A DNA stretch of 64,000 bases from Varroa destructor (Eukaryota > Arthropoda > Arachnida > Mesostigmata > Varroidae), in assembly GCF_002443255.2 (NCBI RefSeq), contig NW_019211458.1:26688485-26752484 (forward strand). Direction: 5' to 3'. A program made the translations under genes and the position numbers. The notes beneath the pieces were generated by a model. It was not told the DNA's origin, made no database searches, and saw nothing but the letters and a program-made list of their open reading frames with translations. The stretch's first letter is position 1, and the number at the start of each line of letters is the position of its first letter. Positions 1 through 13,537 of the stretch are shown here, piece after piece.

Positions 1-3000
1 TCGCGGTCAATAAACTCTTCCTTAATTTCACATATGTTTGTATTGAGTTGGATCATAGTCCTGTTCTAAATATGCTAAGATTCTAAAAAACTAGTACAAA
101 TCAAAAATTAATAACGTTCTTTGTTCATAAAGCTGTGTAATATAATGATAACGTCCATAATGAAAATCTTCAATCTCTCGCTGTTATAGAATACTAAGCT
201 CAAGTGGTTACGTTCTCAGCTTTGTTATGCCGCTGAATGCACACTTAGACGATTCACAACATGGCTCATTCGGAGACTGGCGTGTCGTTTTGTAGGCCCT
301 ATCACTTCAAAGCCAGTACACTGAAATAATACTCGTTTAGCGTCGCTAGTAAGGCAAAGTAATCTCCATCGACTAAAGATCCTCCGTTGATAGGAATAAG
401 ACTTGCTTTGTCGGTCTTCTTGGTGCACATCCGTTCCGCAGCGGGTCGCACCGGCCGTTTCGCAATGCTAGAAGCACATTCTTCAACAAAGCCGTTGTTT
501 GCAACGGATCTTCGATCCCACCAGTTGGATGTCCGCTTGGCCGCTGTCAAGCCGGGAAGCTTGGCCTCCAGCTCCTCGAGAATAACAAATGAATGCTATT
601 AATCCAATCAGTGGAGAAGAAGTGGGCGATCGGACCACGTACAGAGTACGACAAGGCTCGAGCGTCGGTCCTGCGGCAGGCGGCGTCCGGGTGGTCGGAC
701 CGGACCACCATGGCCTTTCGCCTTGATAGGTACTTTCGTCATCGTCTACAACTAACCCATGCCTGTCAGCTGGCCATCAGCTGCAGCGACAAGCAACCAC
801 CAGTAATAGTTCTAGCCGTAGCACGACAACCAACGCAGCTGCAAAAGGCAGTGCAGAAGGAGGGCCATATGACAATCCGCAAGTCAGCTCATCCATGCTC
901 GACTCATCGTTTAAAAAGGGACTTAGTAACTTAACGTATCGACTGTGCCGGCCTCTTATTTGGCTGGCTGCTGTGGCAGACGCTAAGCACAGAGATAAGT
1001 CGTTTTTCATTACAATGGAGCTTATGCGTGTATTGGAAAGGTGAAGTGTTTTTCCGGCCTAGGGATGCAGACCATGCGTAGGTGAGCTATGTAGAACATC
1101 GACTGTTGGCGAAACGGACATGTTCTTTAAGCTCAAACATTTGTTGCTTTTGAAGAAAGACACAGAACTAGCAAGGTGGCATCAATCTAAGTAGTATTAA
1201 AATAGGAGCCAGGGGATAGACGAAAGAGCTTCTTTACTGGCTACTGACACGTTCAGACAATGCTCATTAAAATCCCATAGTATCGTGGCAAACAGCCAGA
1301 TGTTCGGAACGGCTTACGTAAGCAACAACTATCCATGAACATCTTAAAAAGCGCAAGGAATCTGTCCGATAACACTCCTATAGTGTGATTTCGGGGTATC
1401 CGCTGGCGTCAGATCTGTATGGTTTCAATCTGTTGTCTCAAGTCGTGATCGAAAAAAGGTGAAGAATTGGCAGTACAAGTTGTATCGTACAACACGTTTT
1501 TTTTGTTTTCTCTAAAGGAACGTAAGCGATACGGATTCCAAAAAGTGTGCCATTAGCTTTGAGTAATTACTCAATGCATTGTTTAAGAATAGTTCACACG
1601 TTTTAAGAAAGATGGTGCCAGTGGACCTGGCAGGACGGAAGGATGGTGCCGCTTGTAGATGGAATTCGTATCGCGCGTCGGACTAGGCACCAAGCATTTT
1701 TAATTTAAGACACTGGCTTTCATCTTTACGCTGAGGGACATGTTCAACTTGTGGGTGTCCAATGATCCCCACCTGACGCAGCGTGAATCGGTATGCGGAT
1801 AAATCCTTGAAAAGAACGTAGATGGCTTTTCTCTGCACACGTAACCCACCGAAAATACAAGTAGAGTCGTTCAAAAGAACGTGGGTAAAGCATTCGCAAA
1901 TAGCACTTCCTTATTAAATATAAGTACTGGATAATCTCTTACACAGAGAAGGACATGTTATACAGCTGGCGGGCCTGAAATGAAGTTGGGGCAATTTAGA
2001 ACGATTCTTATTCAGCAGCAAATGGAACATATTAGAAGTATAAGTGAGAGACTTATAAAGTGAGACATATCTATCTATTGTTTAATTTTTTCTAGTTCTA
2101 TTTAGAGTATAGTATGTCATAGGCCATATAGCCTGTACTTTGAACATGTCATTTCAATACATATTGTAGTTCTTCAAAAATGCGCGCTGGTATATGAGCT
2201 GAAATTTGTTTTTAGTTTAGCTTGGCTAACACACACTGCAGCTACATGAATCTATGAGGCAAAGTTTGTATTTCTTCATATTTAAAGCTGCGTACATATA
2301 TAAATCGATCTTGTCTAGCTTGGCATCTGCCGAAGTAGTTTGAAGCTACTTTATAGCTTACTCGTTAGAATCACTACATGAATGAGACAGGTCCTATAAT
2401 AATACTTTATTTAATCATGAGCAATGCATGCATATCTGAATCGACATAAGCTTACGGAATACTCACGGAATACACCTCAGCAGAGCATAAGCGAGCGAAG
2501 AAAATTATTATTTCATTTTTCAGTCAATAACGAAGTACAATACGTCCTCGGTTTGCTATAAGCGTTTCGAGTTTCGGAATCAGTACCGAAGTTTCGAATC
2601 CAGACTGTTACGTGTTTCAAGTTTACTGGGATTGTTTCATTTGATCTAATTTGTTTCCACTAGTTTTTACCTGAGAACACCAATAATCCTTTTACAGACC
2701 ATACATGTTGCTGATTTACAAAGTCATCAATGCTGACAGAGTGTAGTAAATGGATTTCTACAATGCGGCCTTTATGTGCTTTTTCACTATGTTAGCGCGA
2801 ATCTCCTCCACTTACTGATTTTTTCTAAGCAACTGTATTTACGGTACAGACATAAGAACGGAAGCCGGAGAGAGTCGCTATTGAGCTCGCTCACTCACTC
2901 ACTAGAAGAACGAATGGCAGTGATATTAAAATAGAGAGTGTCATCCGCGCTTAGTTCGTTCCTGTTTCAGCTTGTTCTGATTTGTTTGCAACATCGGCTG

Positions 3001-6000
3001 TTGCCGAGGCTGTTCACTACAGACTCGAGTAATTTCTTTTCTTTCAGTCAAATCACTCTAGGCAATCCCCTCATCCGATGCTGGCAACGACGACGTCTAG
3101 CCTTGCCGTCGCTTATTCTCGCTGGACCCTAGCCTAACGCAGAGAGTGGAGTCGCAACAAAAGCAGATACACACACGACGCCGAACATTGTACTGGACAT
3201 GAGGTTGCGACTAACGGCATCAGCCTTTGACTTGATATTCTGCCAGTTTTGCGATGCTTTTCGGCAGTTGCATCAGGATGCCCCATCGCAATTTAGTGGC
3301 GAATCGCTTGCAAGCCTTCGCTGGTTGACAGAAGTCTCTGGGCTTTAGAGGGCAGATTTGCAGCGGTTGTCCAAAGAGTGTCAGACAAACGTGCCCGCTT
3401 GCCGACGACGCCGAAGACAAACTATGGGTAACCCAGTGGATGTATTCTCGAGTCGCCGCCATGGCTACTCATTTTTATCGCCGCAGTGAGAAGAGTGAAG
3501 AATAGTGGAGGACAGACGAAACTGGGGACACGAACCGGGGATTATAGGAAGGTCGGGTAATTTCAAGCGAAGTGTGTGACGGGCGAAACGCGAATAAAGC
3601 TGGCCTTAACGACTCAGCGAGTCCACTCGCTAAACAGATTGAACAAAGAAACGTAGATACAGGCACGGTCGGAGTGACGCTTACTTCGAGGCCAACAGAC
3701 ACGAACAAATCCGCACACAGACCGCAGACGCGGGAGAATCAAACCGACACACCAACAGTAGTAGTGGGAAAACGAGAACGTGGGTACGTGGGGGAATGTT
3801 GTCCATGGCATGAAGCATGGGCAATCTATTTAGACTAATCATTTCTAGATATAAATAGGGACGGCGACGCCGGTCAAAGTACACAGTTAGGCCAACCGAT
3901 ACTGCCCCAGCAAGCGGCACCGTCTTTCAAGAGATAGGAAAGCAGGATTGGCCGCCGGCGACGAATCAGATGCCAACGCCAGCGAGAGTCGTCAATTGAA
4001 CACTGGGCCGGTAACCCGACTGACTTCTGACTATGTTACTGCAACGATTGTTAATATGGTGCTTTCCGCGGGATCGCCTGTTTTTTACCATTCATCCTAT
4101 GTTCCTATCCAGGCAAGCAGAATATTGAGGACGAAGAAGGTAACTGGTCCAAGCGTACCCGGGTACAATCCCTTCGTCTGTTTGTTCAGTGTTCTGTTGT
4201 GGCATTCCTCCTTTAGGCGAAACAGCGGCCTATGTGCCCAGGCTAGTTCCGTGCTGTAGAACGCGAAATCAGACCACATCCCACTGGTTCAAGAATTGAA
4301 AAGCCCATGCTCCTGCCTGCTGGAGCGTCAACAATGATGACAAACTAAGTCTGCTGATGAAAAATCGTATTGAACACTCTTTTCACGTACGCCTTCGCGA
4401 TATTTTACTTGCTCACTTTCTTTTGTCTTTAAGCTTTTAAGGCGAAAAACTAATTCCTGAACTATGAGTGCTCCTTAAGTTCATTCGTTATCGATTACTT
4501 AAAATACAGATTACCTTCCGTTCGGTAGAGGAAGAAGAGAATATCAGCTCATGACTCGGAACCAGAAAAGGCGGTACTGCCACGCTGCTATCGAACACAA
4601 ATAGAGCTCACTGGGTATTTCTTAGATAATCTGTATATATAAGGGGCTTCGGCCCATACTTGGTTTTTTGAAGCCTCTAGCTTTCAGTCTCTATCGATCG
4701 CTCACTCTGAGGGCATGGCCCGTGCTACTGCATGCCATTATATGCATCGATTGCTTGCCAAAGGGGCTGAACATGTTCAAATATGTTTTCTACAACTACA
4801 CACGCTACTGTCATACCGTTTTTTACGTAGCTAATTTTTTTATGTAAGTAACCAAACGAACTTCGAATTCTGTACATTCCGGGTACATTAGTTTCTTTCT
4901 ACAACCCCATGAGGCACTTTACTTGAGCTTAAAGATATGTTTTCGTCATATATGGACATGCGTAGGCAGTTACCTTAATTAGACGTCCTTTCTACAACAA
5001 TCAAATTTACGAACAGTCCACTCAACAGGTAGCCGCTGCATTCAGTAAAGCTTCCATTTAATCTTCCAACATGTGTGAATGTAAAGAAAAAAGATTCTGC
5101 AAATCTTGATCTGAGCATGCGTATTATTTGCCTCTCAAACAGCTACAAGTCTTACGGTGAAAATGTATCAGTAGATCCCTTAGATGTTGAGGGAACCTAT
5201 GAAAGAAATGGGGACAGTTTCTCCTAGGGCTCAGTCACCGTCAATAGGAATTGGCAGTGCGCGACGTCTAGACAAACGGGATAGTAGACTGTAGTCCCAT
5301 TTAGCATTTCCCGTTACGTTTACAACCGTTTATGCGCTGCGCAGACTAGTATCGAAACAAAGCTCTTGGCCTGTCACACGGCTCAAGCAACTGGTAGCCT
5401 TGATTCTGAAAGTGCTTCACGGTGCTCTGTCTACTAATGTAGGTGAGTGATGAGGCCTTTGCGGTTCTGCTTTTCATGCTGCAGTAGCAGTGCTGGTAGG
5501 TGCATGTGAGTCGTCAACAAGCCGAGAGAGCGTCCCTATGTAAGGAAAGATCCGACTAAAGGGTGTACCAATGGTATGCGCGAGGGAAAAAGGGGAAAGC
5601 TGGAAGGGATTCACACGGCTTCTTGGAGTTGATGAATGGGGAAATAGCGCAAGGGTGAGTGAAACGTATTTGCATTTCAAAAGTTATCCGAACTGGCCTA
5701 GGCAAGCCGCCTAGTCTTAGCCTAGTCGATTCGTCGTCGCTTAAGACTCGTTTCTACTTCCCCCGAGAGAGTTACCCGTTTAACCAGTCGATGACTACAA
5801 GCAACGCAGCGCTGGCTGGCAACCAATACCGACTCCCGCCTGTTCGTCGGATAAGAGGATTCGTAGAGAGCATTGGTACGAGGGCTAAGAGAGTAGAGAA
5901 AACAAGTGGGAGATTAAGAGAAGCAAGGAACGACGAAGAACTGGCGGCGAGTATGTTAAAGGAGGGAGCAAGAGAAAACCAGTCAGTAAGAGTACCACAG

Positions 6001-9000
6001 CGTCTGCCATTCCACTCCTTCCCCCACAGTCGCCATCGTAGTCGTCAAGCTAAACAAGGACAGACGAGAAAGGGTCTTTCCAGCTATAGGGGTCGGGTCG
6101 GTCGGTTGGGCAAAGACGGGGCCCGTGTGCAGACGACAGGGTAGGCATAGCTAGATTAGAATCTTAATTCCACGCCGGTTCCGGTGCCATCACTTTAAAT
6201 GACTGCTCGTACTCAACCCGCTGCTTCGCTGTACGGGCGCCCAACAGGCTCCAGGCTACTCCTGACTCTCGTCCTGATCCAGCTTCAGCTCGCCAGGCTA
6301 CCAGCGCTGGTGGCTTCGAGCCACTTCATTTAAGTGTGCGACGCTAAAAGGGGTTGGAGAAACGGGCTGACGACGGTGGACGATGAGTAGAAAAGCCCGA
6401 CTGTGCCGAGCAGAAGTAGACAAGGAAGTACGAGTTACGGAGTAGGGCCCGGGCGACAATGGCGGCCTGGCAGCATTGGCGATGGCGCTCCGCTAGGCAC
6501 AAACTTTTTGACCTAATATAACTTGCGGAATTTACGACTATAGTTTCCTCCCTAGAGGACAAACGAGAGAGCAACAAGGGAGACGAAAAGAGGGAGCTGT
6601 GAAGTGAGCAAGAAAGCTATAGCCTTAGAAAGTGCGCGCTATAGCTGGTGCTTGAGCTAGTAAGGGCTATCGCTGTTGTAGGAGATCTAGCGGCACCCTC
6701 ATACAGCATTGTATACGAGCAGCACCAGTAGTTCTAGTTCACTCGTAGTCCTCCGACGATTACGAACGAAGACGGTTAAGGGTACATAACCAACACACAT
6801 CAGTATGGCCACCTTAAGCCATGGCACCCAACAAAGTTCAACCACCTAACAGAGCAACGTATTGCCCCATGGATAGCTTACTCATGGGTCAGCTCAACCC
6901 GTCACAGCCATGTTGGAACCGGTACACGACAGCAATCCGAGGTCCAACGGTCCGTACTTTCACGACCATTACTACTAGTGGGGTTTGCTGTCTGCTCGCT
7001 CTGTCATGACGTCTATACTATCAGACTATTGTTATAACGCACGTCTCTTACCACCATCATCGTCATAGCCATTCCCTTCTACTTACTATAAGTAGATATA
7101 CTGGCTTCTAGTAACAGAGGAAATAGCAACAGGGAGAAATACGACAGGGAACCAAGACGGTTAAAAGGCAAAGAACTCCGAAGTACTTAAAGAAAAGATC
7201 ACCTCGTACTCATAGCGTAGAGGTTAGTACCACCAAACAGTTCTTGATAGTGGTTAGCATGATGGTAGTCATGGCAACATACGATCTATAATAGCCATCG
7301 ACCAACGTTCACCAACTCGTGTCAACTCAGTGTTCAGCGGCGGTCTGTTCGGCATTGTTCGTCGTGTGTCGTACGATCGATAACCTCACCTCGAACATAT
7401 GAAGTCATAGGAATCAACAAAGGCAAGAGGGCAAAAAAGACTACGGACCATAAAGGACTGACAGGTTTAGCTAAGAGCTGATGGCGATAATGCATCGTGA
7501 CTCGGAAATCCACACGCTATGCTATACAGCGTATACAGCAAAGCGCACATACAACAAAGGACAACCAACACATATACACGCTCTCTTTCTACATCCCGCA
7601 CACACGAGTCTCAAACGGCCCAGACAACCTAGACCTTAGCAGCAGGACCGGCCAATCGCTATTCCTTGCCTTAACCGATAGTCACATTCCGTCACCATAG
7701 CTCCCGCCAGCTTCACTACTTTCGGAATTTAAGACCTGCTTCCCACATTCGCAGGCGACGCGGCCGTGCTAGAGTCGTCCTGACGGCGGCTTAGATAGGG
7801 GGTCTGGGATCCGTATACCCTTGGCTGTCCAGTCAGAGGAGTTATCCTTCTATTCCCCTCTGCCAAAAGCCCTGGCTTCTGTCCAGCCAACAACTCGCAA
7901 GGGTGGCTCCGACTCGGCTGTATTGCTGCCATTACCCACAGCCAGCACGGCCTCGCCAATGCAACCGTGCGCGCCCCATCATTTCTCCGTAGTCTTCAAG
8001 TTGAAAAAGGGGTCGGGAGGTAGGAGGATATTGTGAGTACGTGCGTGTCTGAAAATAGATTTTTGGTTCCGCCAATGGACAGCATGGCGATGACCGTCGG
8101 ACCGGCCGCGCTGGTCGCTACTGAACACAGGAATAAAGCATGGAGGAAAGGAAGAGTGTAAAGCTTCCCTAGCTGCCTATGCAACTTGGCCAGCGAGTCA
8201 GCCTCTCATAAAGGAAGAGAGAGCAGCACAGAGCCCCATTCTATGCCTTTTCTCTCATAGTGAGTTCCACGAGGAAACGAGTAAGCGGTTTGGAGCCAGG
8301 GAACTTATAAACACGCCCACAGACAGAGTGGAGACTAGAGAAGCGCCCACTTCGCCACCTCGAAGACTTCTCACCCAGCACGCTCGAAATTAGAGCTGAT
8401 GTGCGAGAGAAAGGCAAAGCGTGAGAGAAGAGGGGGCGTTCCTTTTTTTACTCCACTCGTGACTTGAAGTTCATACTTACTCGATTCGCTCGCGTACTTG
8501 CTGACGTATTTACGATTATCTTTTGCAGCACGCTCACTTCGAAGTGCCAAATCTTTCCTTAAACTCCCGGCTAGCAACGCATAGCTCCTGAATTCGAAGT
8601 CGCGTCTCGTCGTGAAAGACGGTCTAGTTTAGTGTGGCTTCACTTGATCCCGCGTTCGATTGTTTTCGTAGGGAAATATATGTGTGGAGTGACGGTATGT
8701 GGGTGACACCGAAAGCGTATTCACAACGTCAAAAATGAACACGAAGTCAATAACAACGACTCGGAACCATGCCAGCATGGGACAATGCCAGTTATGAGCT
8801 TCATTCTTCATTGCGCACATATACAAGGGGAATGAAATTAGCATCGCGTAAAGCGTTGCCTAGAGATACAATTGTGAATAAGGTTTAAGCTGGCCAACAA
8901 GTAAGGCTGGCCAAAGAACCGATTCTAGCTGTTCGTTTTCGTCATTGGCGGACTCTATGGCCGTCCCTATCGTTTCAGTTGTCGAGATCGTACTTCACTC

Positions 9001-11459
9001 TGGCTAGCACTTGCATTCGAGCGCGTGTGCAGTATTAGTCGAAGAACGGGAAGAGACTAATGTAAGTTGCTTGATCGACGAAAATGGAAGCCGAGGAAGG
9101 GTCAAAGCTAATCGTAGGATTGGTTCGTGGTGTGCGTACACGTCCAGTCCGCACGTGCGTGCACGTATGTATTTGTCTAGCTGTGTGATCAGAAACAGAA
9201 TATTGATTTTCGTATCCAGTGATGGTAGCAACAATAAATATTGGTAGTAACTGCCGTTGCCTTCCTGGCGGTGGACGTTCACAGCCCTCTCAGCCGTTGT
9301 ACAGCTTTGCGTTCATACGAGACACGTCTATTTTCGCGGTCTTAGCTGCCCTAATTATATCTTTGGTTAGATCAAATACGTTCTTTTGGTTTTGCCTCTT
9401 AGTTCTAGTGTAGTCTTACTGAACCCGAACCCAGCCAATGCTCAATCCATTATCAGAGATTACCCAAGCAGCGTACTATCGCGTACAGCAACCAACTTGA
9501 CTATAGGCGAAAAATTACATTTCAGACAGACTAAAAAAGCCACTTCGCTTTCTACTAACAAAAATAATATACTTGAATATATCTAACATTCTCCACCATA
9601 ATTAGCAGGTCAAGCTTAAACTATAATATATAAATTAGCAAGTTGCCCCTCTCAGGCTCTTGTCTCCTCGAGCGCTATTTATCGTATTGTTAACTCAACG
9701 GCAGTTCGCTATGCAGGCAGCAGCCTGTTTCTGTGGTACAAGAGGTCCTTTGGATAGGAAGGAATAGCTCGATTACTCGCAGGATCCTTCGTTTCCTGAA
9801 TGTTTATACAGCTATTCAGGGAAGTGCAGGCGCAGGAGGCTGCCGCACACTGGAAACTGCAAACTACGTACCGCTGCAGTCAAGCGAAGGAGGCAGGCAG
9901 TAGCAAGAAAAGGCAGGCAGGCTGGCCAACGTCATGGTAGAGGCGTCCATGTTTGATAATGAGCTTGCCTGGCCTCGTTACCTTGTGGTCTCCAGACCAC
10001 GCCATGGATGGGGCTGTTGCTGCTACCACCGCTTCTCAATAGCGGAGATGCTGTGTTAGGTGTTCTTGTCCCTTCGTTCCTAACGTGTATGTGGTCCATA
10101 GCACTATGCACTTCCGGCTTTGCCCTTTGTAGCACAACGGTAGTTTGGGTCCATCTGGTTCTGTCGTGTCTAGGACGTAAACGCGCTCGTCGTCGCAGTG
10201 TACTGCCAGCAAGAGTCATGTAAGGGTCCCTCTACACTATGAACTTTCTTGAGCCTGTTGTGGCCTGGAGCAGCCTGAAAACCGCGTCACTCATACAGTT
10301 TTGTTTTACCCCCTCCCGCCACTTGCTCTTTTACTCTTTCGTATTTGCTCGCGGTTTCCTTAACTCCGTGCTGCCAGGGATCGCTATTTCGCCAGCAATG
10401 CCAGTGACCGTCAGCGTCAATATAATGCTGCACTCCGCCCAAGCCTCGCAGCCTCATGCCTCTGGTTTTGCGCGCAGAGCTGGCTTGAGACTGGGAACTT
10501 CGAGCCCCGGGCTTGACTAGATACAGAAACCTTGGTGGAGAATTCGTTTGAGAGGTATCCTAACGACTACAGGGTGCGACTAGTCTTTGTAAGCCAGCCT
10601 GCCGCTTCTTGTCTTATGGTACTCTAAAGCAGACCGCAACATCCGCTGCGGCGCTGCTCTTCCTGTTGCTCTCCGGTCGACAACGGCGAGCTCCCTACAA
10701 CCCAATGCAAACAAGCTCAAGGGGAAATTTCATTTAGAGTTGTCAAGGCCCTGCGGCTGGGAAAGGCGTGCCTGGAAAAGAAGAGAAAGGCACAAAGTGC
10801 GGAAAGGGTCCAAAAAACGAGCTCCTTCTATGAGGCAATATCCTTATTTTCCTACTGCGATACAAGAGGAACGGGGCGACGTCATAGTGAGATCACCGTA
10901 CAACATACACGGCAATAACATTGCCAATCGTAAAATAACAGGGACAGTGGAACCGGCAAGGGGTAGCCACTAAGAAAACTAACTAGCTTCAAGCAGTCCA
11001 GCGTTGGGTGGGCCTGAACAAACGAGCGGACCAGTCAGCGAACAGACCCCTGAATGATGACCAGGTGGCGCACACTGGCACAGAATGTTATCAAGCCTTC
11101 AGATATTCTTTGTACCCAGCACGTTTGTCCTCTTGATACCTCCTTCTTCGCAGTTTATCTGACTCCCTCTTGTGCGTGCTCCAGGTGTCGAAGCAGTTTC
11201 CGTAGTGGACTATTGGTTGCCCCTGCAGTTGTTGCGCGCTTCATACGTCATAAGATGACAGTGAGCCAGAGAAACAAAGTACGTGAGAGACAGATGGAGA
11301 AAATAAACGAGGTCGTGAGCAGAATCTGGAAGTCTCGAAGATGCAGCAATGATGCTGTTGCTGGCTACGAAACAGCCACAGCTATCGATATCTTTACTTT
11401 CACAGGCTCTCGCAGACCGTAAGGTAGTTTTTATACATATATAATACCTTACTTTTTTC
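1..11459. other. No supportable gene; non-coding, moderate-GC sequence
   Basis: I see only short open frames here, many overlapping on opposite strands (for example near 3.6-3.9 kb and 9.9-10.2 kb), none with a family motif or a convincing set of splice sites. CT/GA-rich patches and ordinary CpG frequency are visible. A TATA-like word at 4633-4642 is followed by a small GGGC-TTCG-GCCC hairpin (4644-4655), without a downstream coding frame. The block is best read as intergenic or intronic. Confidence 0.5.
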
Positions 11460-11478
11460 ATATATATATATATATATA
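11460..11478. repeat. AT dinucleotide microsatellite, about 9.5 units
   Basis: An uninterrupted alternating A/T run, directly readable in the sequence. It is the first of several AT runs in the window. Confidence 0.95.
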
Positions 11479-13129
11479 CTGCATACGGCCGTTCAGTAGG
11501 GAGCCAACCTTCGGCGGTAGCCGTGCTGTAGGCTGTTCGCTATCGTTTCATAATGTTTTTTCCAAACACCACGACAATATGCTGCTTAGAGCCGTAGCTC
11601 TGGCCATCGATAAACTCGGGTCACGCGATCGACCGCTTTTAAGCTATATCCTAGCGCTCCGACGCCATAACACCCCCATGCGATCAGCCTGCTCATACTT
11701 TTTTTCTACGTCGTCCTATACATGACAGGGACATATGTCCTAACCATATGGTTCCTTTTTCTTGGCGACCGTCCGTCCGCTGTAGGCAAACCTAGTAATA
11801 ACCAAGTACTTTCTAGAGGAGTACGAGCCACGAAGCGCTGCTTCGCTGCTGGCTGATATAATCGCTTAGCTTCGACTCGCACTTATGTGCCGTCCTGCTG
11901 AATGTGACCCGCCTTTTTGCCCCAAAGCACGGTGGTTGTAGAACGCCTTGATGGCGTATGAGAAAACCCTTCTGCGTGGTACAGGTAGAACGTATGTATT
12001 CGCGAAACAACGATGGCAGATTGCCAGAGGGTGAGAGCGAAGTAAGTATGCGAAATTTTGCCAGCCAAAGAAAAAAATAATGTTGTTTTGCATCCCGATG
12101 ACGTCAAGATGTAGATTCATGTTTGCTATATCTTCTAGGTTTTCTCTCTACTTCGGTACCTTGAGATGCATCATCTGTTACACATTCTACGTCCATACAG
12201 TTAGCCCAGTTCAGCTTGGCTTTTCATATTAGCTGGTCACACTTGGCGTCGTATCGAGGTCTTGCGCTTGCTGAGAGTCTTGCCCTGTTTTGCGCCTGAC
12301 TATGTCATAGACCAGACACACAAACTTCTTATTTTTTCTTGTTTTTGAACAGTGACAGTGAAGGCTGCTGATAGTCTCCCAATGTTAGTCGTCGTCCTTC
12401 CTTCGCGATCGTAGTTGTTTCAGTGAATACCTAGCGAGAGCACAGATGGACGGACCCACTGTTTTCGCTGAAAAGCAGTGGACTCTGAGCCAGCAGATTC
12501 AGGTAGGTTTTGAGTCATCCGTTGAGTTAACCTGCTGCGTGCTCTCTATCCGTCGGCTCTTTGCCCTTAAAGGCAGTAGTCAGATGCTTACAACATGCCA
12601 TCCTGTCGTTGGGCTTCTTTACGAGACTGGATGGTCCAGATACGCCGCACGCGCCGCTTTGGCCGACATCACGAGTTTATACTGGAAGAGAACTAACACT
12701 GACTGTATAGAAAGAGAGATAGATTGCTGGCAGCAACAATCGAAGTGCGGGTAGTTATAGTTGAATGTAAGAACTACGACTGTCCACGGACGAATAAGAT
12801 CATGGACTAAAGTAGCATCCACTGCTGTGCTGTGGATCTCAGTCAACCTTGCATCTACATTGCAGACCGATAGACAGCCCGTGGCATTGGTACGAAATGT
12901 CGTGAATATTCTCCTTACAACGGATGACATCGTCTTCGTCCCTCATCCATCGTTGACTACGATACTTCCACGATGTTGAGTGACTTGGTGGCCATAGATA
13001 TGAGTGGCTGACGGCAGAATCCTATTGTGCTACCAACAAAACTGGCTATTTCCATCCCAGCCTCTATGCGTATGTACGTCTGCCTTCGTTGCTATCGTAG
13101 TATTCTACTGTGTCTCTTATCAATTTCTA
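11479..13129. other. No supportable gene
   Basis: Overlapping short frames occur on both strands (11.8-12.1 kb and 12.4-12.9 kb), but no domain, start context or splice pattern makes one preferable. I see nothing else here. Confidence 0.5.
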
Positions 13130-13537
13130 TCAGAAGATGATCAGCAGGACTCGACCGCTTCCCCTTTCTGAGTACCACCAACTCAGAGAGTTCGCGTGCA
13201 CCGGAACTCCATCTCTTCTTCTACGCCGGAGCTTTATCACACACACGATCGAGTGTATAAGAATAATAATATGACCTAGCGCTATTTGCCTTCCTTTGGT
13301 CAACCGTTGCCCCTTGTCCCCAATGGCCCATTGCGTCTTTGTCACCACTTCCCATTTGATGCTGCCGTCGTTTCCCACCAATGATCGGCTGTTCCCCGCA
13401 TGACAGCCTGCTTCGGCACTGTGACCATTCGCTGGCTGTTTGAAGCCAGCAAGCCAGCTAGGCTTTGGTTGTGCAGCAGTTTCGCGAAAAGAGAAAGTAG
13501 AAGCAATGCGAAGTCGTAGTTCCTTGTAGCCTCGCAT
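13130..13537 (-). CDS. Unrecognised 135-residue ORF with one membrane-like segment
   Basis: The frame starts at a real ATG (13537) and ends in TGA. Residues about 86-100 (roughly ALGHIIILIHSIVCV) are hydrophobic and are followed by a run of five arginines, the charge pattern of a single-pass membrane protein with a cytoplasmic basic flank. The N-terminal part is polar and contains several tryptophans. No family is recognised and no introns are evident. In DNA of this composition, a frame this long is expected several times by chance in a window of this size, so it may well be non-coding. Confidence 0.15.
   Translation of the reverse strand: MRGYKELRLRIASTFSFRETAAQPKPSWLAGFKQPANGHSAEAGCHAGNSRSLVGNDGSIKWEVVTKTQWAIGDKGQRLTKGRQIALGHIIILIHSIVCVIKLRRRRRDGVPVHANSLSWWYSERGSGRVLLIIF

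Noticed and set aside
4633..4700. TATA-like word followed by a UUCG-type mini-hairpin and an initiator-like TCAGT
   Set aside because: The TATA to initiator distance is about 50 bases rather than about 30, and no coding frame follows.
9932..10223. Opposed open frames on both strands (hydrophobic on plus, Arg/Thr-rich on minus)
   Set aside because: Mirror openness of this kind reflects base composition; neither has a recognisable domain.
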